Shown here piece after piece: positions 1 to 6,024 of a stretch of DNA of 11,916 nt. The stretch's first letter is position 1. The number at the start of each line of letters is the position of its first letter. The stretch is from an uncultured Porphyromonadaceae bacterium. GTDB taxonomy: Bacteria; Bacteroidota; Bacteroidia; Bacteroidales; Muribaculaceae. The notes under the pieces are model-generated. The model was not told the origin of the DNA. It saw only the letters and a program-made list of their open reading frames with translations, and did no database searches. A program made the translations under genes and the position numbers. The stretch spans positions 1-11,916 of the forward strand of contig CAMWKC010000043.1 in the NCBI GenBank assembly GCA_947174735.1. Reading direction: 5' to 3'.

Positions 1-320
1 CATACTTTCTTCATCAGGAAACTCCGACATTCACAGGACCGGAAATATTTTCAAGAATTTTCGACTCTTTAGTGTTCTACTGTGACATTAGCCGTGATAA
101 GAGAGGTTATTACACCTGCCGTTATGTTAAGATGACCGACAATCCTAAATCACTTCCTCAGTTTAAACTGACCCAGAAATATTATGATATGTTGGCAGAG
201 TCTATAGATCGTCAGCCTGCCTTATGGCTTTGGAGTCATAACCGCTGGAAACGTACCAAAACCGATTTTTTCCGTTATTATGGTGAGGAGGAAGGCCGTA
301 AACGTCTTTCCCATCTGTAG
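1..320 (+). CDS. Lysophospholipid acyltransferase (LpxL/HtrB-like), C-terminal part only
   Basis: The reading frame is open from base 3 to the TAG at 318-320, so the gene begins upstream of the window and only about 105 C-terminal residues are present. The visible part starts with YFLHQETPTFTGPE, followed by a DISRDKRGYY stretch and then PALWLWSHNRWKR. These match the late part of the LpxL/HtrB (lipid A late acyltransferase) family: the Q-D/E-T-P loop, the R-x-x-x-G-Y-Y strand and the terminal WLWSHxRWK signature. The family transfers an acyl chain onto lipid A precursors or other membrane acceptors at the inner membrane. The catalytic HX4D box lies upstream and cannot be checked. The next gene, a glycosyltransferase, follows after 26 bases, which suggests co-transcription in an envelope biosynthesis unit. 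Acceptor specificity cannot be told; an ornithine- or amino-lipid acyltransferase of the same fold is an alternative. Confidence 0.82.
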   Translation, partial: YFLHQETPTFTGPEIFSRIFDSLVFYCDISRDKRGYYTCRYVKMTDNPKSLPQFKLTQKYYDMLAESIDRQPALWLWSHNRWKRTKTDFFRYYGEEEGRKRLSHL

Positions 321-346
321 TAACTTATAAAACATATTTATTTCTT

Positions 347-1114
347 ATGGTTAAGCCTACTACTCTGAGTAAAGGTATAGAGGCACCGTGTCTGATACTA
401 CATGTCAAGAAAGGATACGAAGCACGTGGTAAGTATGCTGAAAATATGCTTGGACGCCTCGGTATTGATTTCGAGTTTTTTCTGGATGGTGATGTGAGCG
501 ATATGAACGATGATATTCGCCGTAAGATATTCAAAGGAGAAATGGCCTGTTCGTCACCCGGAGTACAGTCATGCAGCTACAAACATCTTCTTGCCTACCA
601 TTATATACTTGATAAAGGTTGGGACGGTGCCCTGATACTTGAAGACGACATATCTCTGCGTAAGGATTTCTGCGATATATTCAATCGTTCTTTAAATGAG
701 TATAAATCCGGTTGTGATCCTTCTCGGCCTACGATACTGTCCTACGACGGTTCTCCTCTGAGGTTTATACCCTACAGTCAGCGACGTAAGGGACAGCTTC
801 TATATCCCGGACCCTATGATCGCTGTACCGGAGCATTCTACATAAACGCAGCGGCCTGTCGTGCTTTTATTGACACAGCGGCTCGGGACAAAATACATAT
901 TCCTGTAGATAAATATCACACTTATATGATGCAACTCGGCATCCTTGACTATTTATGGTGTGAACCGGCACCGGCCGTACAGGGCAGTTTTAACGGTACA
1001 TTTCCATCTTCTCTTACCGTACGTAAAAAATGGCTTGGCAAAGGTCGAGCCCAACGTGCTTTCGTCTGGTGGCTTAAAACCTGCTACAGACGCCTGCTTT
1101 ACCGTCTTCGTTGA
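347..1114 (+). CDS. Glycosyltransferase family 25 (LPS biosynthesis type)
   Basis: This 255-residue protein has the layout of GT25 LPS glycosyltransferases. Near the N-terminus is a strand followed by a Y-x-A-R-G helix (about residues 14-32), where family members carry the R-R-x-x-x nucleotide-sugar region, then FEFFLDGDV. SCSYKHLLAYHYIL follows at about residues 72-88, corresponding to the family's G-C-x-x-S-H region. The acidic motif ILEDDI lies at residues 97-102, with E99-D100-D101 as the likely metal/nucleotide-sugar ligands. The length is normal for the family. The last 30 residues are strongly basic and aromatic (RKKW, WWLK, YRRLLYRLR), consistent with peripheral attachment to the inner membrane. 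There is no signal peptide. The ATG at 347 is preceded by an A/T-rich stretch without a Shine-Dalgarno sequence. The likely role is adding a sugar to lipooligosaccharide core or a capsule; donor and acceptor are unknown. It ends in TGA and closes the envelope unit. Confidence 0.85.
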   Translation: MVKPTTLSKGIEAPCLILHVKKGYEARGKYAENMLGRLGIDFEFFLDGDVSDMNDDIRRKIFKGEMACSSPGVQSCSYKHLLAYHYILDKGWDGALILEDDISLRKDFCDIFNRSLNEYKSGCDPSRPTILSYDGSPLRFIPYSQRRKGQLLYPGPYDRCTGAFYINAAACRAFIDTAARDKIHIPVDKYHTYMMQLGILDYLWCEPAPAVQGSFNGTFPSSLTVRKKWLGKGRAQRAFVWWLKTCYRRLLYRLR

Positions 1115-1468
1115 CTTATAGGAAGAGTAATATATGTTTTATAAAAACAATTGAATAGATTTTCCTTAAGCTCTTGTTTTAACATTAATTAATATATATA
1201 AGGCTGATAATGTAGGAATTTGTAATTAACTTTGCCATTATTCGGACATTTTTTGGTATTCAGTTTGATGTTTTGAAATTTTATATAGAGTTTTACCATA
1301 GGGCTCTATTGAGATTTATATTGATATTAAATTAAGACTTTATTCTCTGAAAACTGAAGAATATATACTCTGATCAGGTGGGCCATTACTTAAAAACGCT
1401 CAATAAAATAAGTTGATTCTGAGATATAAACTCGAATAATTTATAATTATATACAGATATATTAAATT
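1115..1468. other. A/T-rich intergenic region separating envelope genes from the chaperone/GTPase cluster
   Basis: These 354 bases carry no plausible gene on either strand. They hold one candidate Bacteroidota promoter (-7 box at 1227-1234). From there to the next start codon is a leader of about 230 nt. The leader contains a few short inverted repeats, such as ATAGAG at 1285-1290 with CTCTAT at 1304-1309 and TATTGAG near 1307 with CTCAATA near 1399. None is long or GC-rich enough to call a riboswitch or attenuator. Just after the upstream stop an A/T-only inverted repeat (about 1136-1149) could form a weak hairpin, but it has no GC stem and I do not call it a terminator. The region is clearly more A/T-rich than the flanking genes. 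Confidence 0.6.
1227..1234 (+). promoter_or_regulatory. Candidate Bacteroidota promoter, -7 box TAACTTTG
   Basis: TAACTTTG followed by CC fits the Bacteroidota -7 consensus TAnnTTTG exactly, and it is the only match I find in the intergenic region. Transcription would start near 1240 and read into the GrpE-like gene at 1469. The usual -33 TTTG is not present about 19-21 bases upstream, which is tolerated in many promoters of this phylum. It is the best candidate to drive the whole downstream cluster, because the remaining gaps are short and hold no similar element. A chance match in A/T-rich DNA remains possible. Confidence 0.5.
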
Positions 1469-2257
1469 ATGAACGCTTCTATGCCCCCTCCTTTCAATAG
1501 CTATCGTATTGAAGATGAAGAAGAGGACTTCGTGCTTCAACCTGCTCAATCTTCACCACAGACTCATTCTGATAAGCAGTCCGAAACTCAACAGGAATCC
1601 AGTTCTGAATCCGAACAGATAGAATCTGTCTATGATAACATTCCGGAAGAGGAGCCCGAGACACTGACCTCCACAGATGAAATTATCGAAGAAAACAGTG
1701 AAGACTCTCTGCAAACAAATTGTTCTTCTGAAACTGAAAATTGCGACTCAGATACCAGAATCAACTCTCTTGAAAAGAAAATAGACTCACTTACTGAGGC
1801 TGTCGAGACTTTAAGTGCCGGTCTTAATGAAAATTTCAAGTATGCAACTCAGAAAGAAGAGTTATTTGACAGAATGTACTCGGAAATGGCAAAGTATAAA
1901 GATGATCTTTATGCCAAGCTACTCAAACCTTTTATCCTTGAGACGATAACTATACTTGAAGATTATCGCAGAACTCTCGAGCGTCTTGATACGCTTACTC
2001 AGGAGCAACTTCATAAGGCTATCAAAAATATTCCGTCTGATCTCGAGGATTTGCTTGAGAACAACGGAGTTGATGTATTGATAAGCGAAGGAGAAAATCC
2101 GCTCTTTGACCGTAAACTTCATCAGGTGATACGAACGGTAGAGACAGACAATCCTGAACTTGACGGTAAGATAGCAAAAAAACTGCGTCCCGGATATGCA
2201 TGGAACGGCACTATTCTGCGTCAGGAGAAAGTGGAGCTTTATAAACTTAAAAAATAA
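1469..2257 (+). CDS. Divergent GrpE-like nucleotide exchange factor with a long acidic N-terminal tail
   Basis: The 262-residue product has three parts. Residues 13-97 are a low-complexity, disordered-looking tail rich in Glu, Ser, Asp and Gln (for example EDEEED at 16-21 and several E/S runs). Residues 100-180 are heptad-like helix consistent with the long GrpE dimer coiled coil. Residues 195-262 resemble the GrpE beta-wing: NPLFDRKLH (about 210-218), DGKIAKKLRPGY (232-243) and NGTILRQEKVELYK, matching the family pattern F-D-P-x-x-H ... G-Y-x-x-x-G-x-x-L-R-x-A-x-V. GrpE dimers release ADP from Hsp70. Two Hsp70-type genes follow directly, so it is probably their dedicated exchange factor. Housekeeping GrpE is about 190-200 residues; the excess here is the acidic tail. 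The Pro of FDP and the Ala of LRPA are replaced (FDR, LRQE), marking divergence. A second in-frame ATG four codons later is possible. It is the first gene after the candidate promoter. Confidence 0.8.
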   Translation: MNASMPPPFNSYRIEDEEEDFVLQPAQSSPQTHSDKQSETQQESSSESEQIESVYDNIPEEEPETLTSTDEIIEENSEDSLQTNCSSETENCDSDTRINSLEKKIDSLTEAVETLSAGLNENFKYATQKEELFDRMYSEMAKYKDDLYAKLLKPFILETITILEDYRRTLERLDTLTQEQLHKAIKNIPSDLEDLLENNGVDVLISEGENPLFDRKLHQVIRTVETDNPELDGKIAKKLRPGYAWNGTILRQEKVELYKLKK

Positions 2258-2267
2258 AATTTATCAC

Positions 2268-2295
2268 AACAGTTTTTCAGGTAATGAATACTGTT
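2268..2295 (+). repeat. Weak inverted repeat in the GrpE-like/Hsp70 gap
   Basis: AACAGT at 2268-2273 and ACTGTT at 2290-2295 are perfect 6-base inverted repeats separated by 16 bases, inside the largest gap of the cluster (59 bases). If transcribed they could form a small hairpin between the GrpE-like and first Hsp70 coding regions. That might set mRNA stability or the ratio of the two proteins. The stem is short and not followed by a T-run, so it is not a terminator, and a chance occurrence is quite possible. Confidence 0.2.
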
Positions 2296-2316
2296 ATAAC
2301 AAAATCATAAATAAAC

Positions 2317-3909
2317 ATGGGAAAGATTTTCGGTATCGACCTTGGCACTACCTACAGCTGTATAGCTTATGTAAACGACTTCGGTAAACCAGAGGTAGTA
2401 CCCAATTCCGAGGCATCTCCGGTGACACCTTCAGTGGTAGCTTTCGAAGAGGGCGATAACGCCTCTGTCGGGGAATCGGCTAAACAGACATTAGCTACTG
2501 ACCCCGTAAATGTCTGCTCTGTTATCAAGCGTCAGATGGGCAAAAGAGACTATAAATTTTTTGCTTTTGACAAGGAATATACTCCTGAGGCTATATCGGC
2601 TATTATTCTGCGTAAGATTGCACAAGATGCCAGCGAGCAGCTCGGTGAGGAAGTGAAAAACGTGGTTATCACCTGTCCGGCTTACTTCGGTATGGAAGAA
2701 CGTAACGCTACAAAAACTGCCGGCGAACTCGCAGGTCTCAACGTACTCGATATTCTCAATGAGCCTACAGCTGCCGCTATCAGCTATGGCCTCAATGTTG
2801 ACCAGCCTCAGACGGTACTTGTTTATGACCTTGGCGGCGGCACATTCGATATCACCATGCTCCGTGTTGAGAACGGTAAAATCCAGATGGTAGTTACCGG
2901 CGGTAATCATGAGCTCGGAGGTAAGGATTGGGATAACAAAGTTATAGACCATGTGATTTCTGAATATTGTTCCGCCTCAGGCGGGGATTCAGCATCTGTG
3001 CGCGATGACATTGACATGATGGGTGAGCTTGAACTCAGTTCTGAGAATGCAAAAAAACAGCTTACTCAAAAGGAGAAGACTATTATTAAATTCAACGGTG
3101 AGCGTATTGAGCTGACACGCGAGAAGTTTGATGAAATGACTAAGGCCCTTCTTGATACTACGATGGGCTTTACCAAAGATATTCTCGAGAAAGCGGCTGC
3201 TAAGGGAGTAAAGGATTTCGACAAGATTCTGCTTGTCGGCGGTTCGACAATGATGAAACAGGTGAAAGAGCGTCTCGAAGCTGAATTTCCCGGAAAGCCG
3301 ATTGAATACTGTGACCCGAATCAGAGTGTGGCTAAGGGTGCGGCTATATATGGTATTAATCTCGCTGCCTTCAGTGACGCTATGAAAGAAGATGGTTCCG
3401 GTGAACCTTTAGTAGATCCGGAAACTAAAGCTGCTGCAGAAACTAATACCATTTTCGGAGCTATAGGAGGCCGCGCAGGGAAAAAGATCGAAATCGAGAA
3501 CGTTCTGAGCCGTTCCGTAGCTATGAGATTTGTAAGCGGTATTAAAAATATAGTAATGCGTAATACTGCTGTGCCTCATCATTATGAATTTACAGCTACA
3601 ACTGTAGAAGCCAATCAAGAGGAGGTTCTTATCGAACTTTACGAAGACCTTTCTGACGAAGTGGATGTACCGGAAGATGCTTGCACCAAACTGGCTGATC
3701 AGGAACTCCCTCTTAATCCGAATCTGCCTGCCGATTCACCGCTTGATGTAGTTGTAAATATTGATAAGTCAGGTCTTCTGAGTGTAGATGTGACCGATGC
3801 TTCCAGCAATGGAAAATCAACTCATATAGAGGTGATGCTTCAGAATGCCCTTTCAGAAGTTGAAAAAGAACAGGAAAAGGTTAAAGTGACCGGCATTAAA
3901 CTTATATAA
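2317..3909 (+). CDS. Lidless Hsp70-family ATPase (non-housekeeping DnaK-like)
   Basis: The 530-residue protein has a complete Hsp70 nucleotide-binding domain (about 1-352). It shows phosphate-1 motif GIDLGTTYS (residues 6-14), the KRQMG element with K71 at the DnaK K70 position, phosphate-2 motif DLGGGTFD (171-178, T176 matching DnaK T199) and adenosine motif LVGGST (306-311). ATP hydrolysis should be intact. Residues 353-388 are an unusual spacer containing GAIGGR (381-386). The position of the conserved DnaK linker (D-V-L-L-L-D-V-T-P-L-S-L-G) holds IENVLSRSVAMR (392-403). A beta-type substrate-binding domain follows to about 510, with the typical SGLLSVDVTDA near its end, and the protein stops after a short charged tail. 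DnaK is about 640 residues, so the alpha-helical lid is missing. It lies between the GrpE-like gene and a second Hsp70 gene 21 bases downstream, its apparent paralogue. It probably acts as a specialised cytosolic chaperone or ATP switch, not as the general DnaK. Confidence 0.92.
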   Translation: MGKIFGIDLGTTYSCIAYVNDFGKPEVVPNSEASPVTPSVVAFEEGDNASVGESAKQTLATDPVNVCSVIKRQMGKRDYKFFAFDKEYTPEAISAIILRKIAQDASEQLGEEVKNVVITCPAYFGMEERNATKTAGELAGLNVLDILNEPTAAAISYGLNVDQPQTVLVYDLGGGTFDITMLRVENGKIQMVVTGGNHELGGKDWDNKVIDHVISEYCSASGGDSASVRDDIDMMGELELSSENAKKQLTQKEKTIIKFNGERIELTREKFDEMTKALLDTTMGFTKDILEKAAAKGVKDFDKILLVGGSTMMKQVKERLEAEFPGKPIEYCDPNQSVAKGAAIYGINLAAFSDAMKEDGSGEPLVDPETKAAAETNTIFGAIGGRAGKKIEIENVLSRSVAMRFVSGIKNIVMRNTAVPHHYEFTATTVEANQEEVLIELYEDLSDEVDVPEDACTKLADQELPLNPNLPADSPLDVVVNIDKSGLLSVDVTDASSNGKSTHIEVMLQNALSEVEKEQEKVKVTGIKLI

Positions 3910-3930
3910 TCTCGCTAATTATACTGAAAG

Positions 3931-6006
3931 ATGGATTTCATAGGTATTGACCTTGGAACCACTTATTCTGCTGTAGCTACAATCGACCAATATGGCAAAC
4001 CTGCCGTATTGGCCGATTGCTATGGTGAGAAACTGGTTCCCTCCGCAGTATGGTTTTCGCCTGACTGTGATGTAAAAACAGGGTCAGAAGCTAAAGATAT
4101 GTTGCAGCTTGGAGAAGATGTGGCACTCTTTTTCAAGCGCTACATGGGCCAGGCCGACTATACTTATACGGCTGGAGGTAAGGAGTTCTCAGCTATGGAG
4201 CTTTCGGCAATACTACTTACCCATCTTAAAGCACGCGCCGAAGAGATACTCGGTCGTCCTGTACATAAAGCTGTCATAACAGTTCCGGCGTATTTCAACG
4301 ATTTTCAGCGCACCCAGACAGTAGAGGCCGGCCGAAGAGCTGGCCTTGAGGTTTTAGCTATTCTCAACGAACCTACTGCGGCTGCAATCACCTATGGCAT
4401 CAACCGTCAGGAGGGGAGCCGTATTCTTGTCTATGATCTCGGCGGCGGCACATTCGATGTTACAGTTCTTCAGATTGAAAGCGGACAGTTGAAAGTACTG
4501 GCTACAGGTGGAGATCACGAACTCGGCGGTAAAGACTTTGACGATATGCTCATAAAGCATATCGCCCGTAAGTTTATGGCCGATACCGGTTATGATATTG
4601 AGGAGGATATGGAGGGTCTCTCAGACCTTACACTCGCTGTGGAAAATCTGAAAAAACAGTTGTCAAACCGTAGTTCGTCAGTGATAAATGTACGCAGCAA
4701 CGGTGAGCGACGTAAATATACCGTGACACGTGCCGAATTTGAAGAGCTGACAAAGACTCTGCTTCACACCACTCAGGTTATATGCGACAATATTCTTTCG
4801 GAAGCAGGCTTAGGATGGCATGATCTTGACGGTGCTCTGCTTGTGGGTGGCTCCACCAGAATGCCGATGGTATATGAATGGGTTGCTGAAATGACCGGTA
4901 AACGTCCGCTTACAGGGGTTAACGCCGACGAGGCGGTAGCTCTCGGAGCAGCGATTGTAGCTTCTATGAAGGCCCGTGAGTCACTCGGTGCTATCGGAGG
5001 CCGTTCTAAAGAAGACCCGCGTTTTCAGTTGGCCGGCAGAGTCAGAATAGCAGATGTGATGAGCCATTCTCTCGGTACTGTAGCTATAAGTTCGGACGGT
5101 TCAAAGTACGTTAATTCCATAATTATACGTAAAAACAAAGAAATACCTGTCACCGACAGACGCAGGCTTAAGTTCCGTACACGGCGCGGCAGTGATAATA
5201 TACAGACAGTATATCTGACGCAGGGAGAATCAACGGATATTGATAAATGCCTTGTAGTCGGGAAATATCTGTTTCACGGTATTGAACATGTTGATAATCC
5301 TGACGGAACTGTGATAGAAATAGCTTACAGCTATGATGCCAACGGTATAATTTCTGTCGAGGGTCGACAGCTCGATACAGGTCGGCAGCTTCAAATAGAA
5401 AAAGTTGAACTCGAAGACGATCTCAGCTGGCTGTACGAAGCACCTAAAGCCTCAAACTTCGTACCGATGTCTATAATAGTGACTATTGATGAATCCGGGT
5501 CAATGTGCTGGCGTAGTGCTATTGAAAAAGCCTGTAAAGCTACTGCCGAGTTTATCAGACAGTTGCCGGAAGGTTCTTTTTTAATTACGCTTCAGGGTTT
5601 TTCAGACAGACAGATGAATTATTGTACATTTGAGTCTAATCCGGAAAAAGCTATGGTAGCATTGGCCGAAATTGAGAAAGACACTCATTCCGCCCGTATC
5701 GGTTATGGCAATGCGTGTGAACCGATTGAGAAATGTCATAGACAGTTGTTGCAGGCTCCTACAGACAATCGTATTCTCATAATACTTACCGATGGTATAT
5801 GGGATCATAAGAACAAAGCAATAGATGAGGCCGAAAAGGCTAAAGCCGACGGTATTCAGATTGCTGCGATAGGTTTCGGCAAAGCCGATAAAAAATTTTT
5901 ACAAAAAATATCTTCGAAAGATTCTCTGAGTATTTTAACATCTGTAGATAAGCTTGATGCTGCGTTCTCTTCTATTGCACAGGAATTCAGTATGGGCATA
6001 AAATAA
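3931..6006 (+). CDS. Hsp70-VWA fusion protein
   Basis: The 691-residue protein joins an Hsp70 to a von Willebrand factor A domain. Residues 1 to about 345 are the nucleotide-binding domain: GIDLGTTYS near the start, K69 in FKRYMG at the DnaK K70 position, DLGGGTFD (169-176) and LVGGSTRMP (304-312), all intact. GAIGGR (353-358) lies in the spacer before IADVMSHSLG, which replaces the usual linker. A beta-type substrate-binding domain runs to about 495, with NGIISVEG at 471-478. The alpha lid is replaced from about 512 by a VWA domain with a MIDAS DESGS (520-524) and LTDG (619-622). The MIDAS threonine is not obvious; the aligned loop reads GYGNA, with N594 perhaps in its place. VWA domains bind protein ligands through a metal ion, so this may be an ATP-switched adhesion or assembly factor. 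No signal peptide or membrane segment is seen. It is the second of two tandem Hsp70-type genes and lies 18 bases before the J-like gene. Confidence 0.92.
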   Translation: MDFIGIDLGTTYSAVATIDQYGKPAVLADCYGEKLVPSAVWFSPDCDVKTGSEAKDMLQLGEDVALFFKRYMGQADYTYTAGGKEFSAMELSAILLTHLKARAEEILGRPVHKAVITVPAYFNDFQRTQTVEAGRRAGLEVLAILNEPTAAAITYGINRQEGSRILVYDLGGGTFDVTVLQIESGQLKVLATGGDHELGGKDFDDMLIKHIARKFMADTGYDIEEDMEGLSDLTLAVENLKKQLSNRSSSVINVRSNGERRKYTVTRAEFEELTKTLLHTTQVICDNILSEAGLGWHDLDGALLVGGSTRMPMVYEWVAEMTGKRPLTGVNADEAVALGAAIVASMKARESLGAIGGRSKEDPRFQLAGRVRIADVMSHSLGTVAISSDGSKYVNSIIIRKNKEIPVTDRRRLKFRTRRGSDNIQTVYLTQGESTDIDKCLVVGKYLFHGIEHVDNPDGTVIEIAYSYDANGIISVEGRQLDTGRQLQIEKVELEDDLSWLYEAPKASNFVPMSIIVTIDESGSMCWRSAIEKACKATAEFIRQLPEGSFLITLQGFSDRQMNYCTFESNPEKAMVALAEIEKDTHSARIGYGNACEPIEKCHRQLLQAPTDNRILIILTDGIWDHKNKAIDEAEKAKADGIQIAAIGFGKADKKFLQKISSKDSLSILTSVDKLDAAFSSIAQEFSMGIK

Positions 6007-6017
6007 TAATTATTATT
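6002..6017. repeat. Perfect 16-base A/T palindrome across the hsp70-VWA stop codon
   Basis: AATAATAATTATTATT is a perfect inverted repeat with 8-base arms. It spans the TAA stop at 6004-6006 and ends 7 bases before the next start codon. Being all A/T with no loop, it would be a weak RNA hairpin. It may simply be the A/T-rich, unstructured ribosome entry region usual before genes in this phylum. Confidence 0.4.
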
Positions 6018-6024
6018 CTGCACT

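Noticed and set aside
1136..1149. A/T inverted repeat after the glycosyltransferase stop, considered as a terminator
   Set aside because: The stem has almost no G/C and is imperfect by one base, so intrinsic termination cannot be supported.
2196..2387. Small + strand frame bridging the GrpE-like end and the Hsp70 start
   Set aside because: It overlaps both confident genes in another frame and has no recognisable motif.
2833..2850. 18-base identical repeat (GGCGGCGGCACATTCGAT) also at 4441-4458, considered as a mobile-element or recombination repeat
   Set aside because: It encodes the conserved Hsp70 phosphate-2 motif GGGTFD in both paralogues, so protein conservation explains it.
2491..2952. 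153-codon reverse-strand open frame under the first Hsp70 gene, with a related one at 4354-4560 under the second
   Set aside because: Long antisense frames are a known by-product of the codon pattern of hsp70 genes. Both lie entirely inside strongly conserved ATPase motifs on the + strand, and their similarity follows from the similarity of the two Hsp70 genes.
2317..3909. Calling this the housekeeping dnaK
   Set aside because: The length is about 110 residues short, the lid is missing, the linker is altered, and the neighbours are a second Hsp70 and a GTPase/GAP1 pair. No gene symbol is given for that reason.
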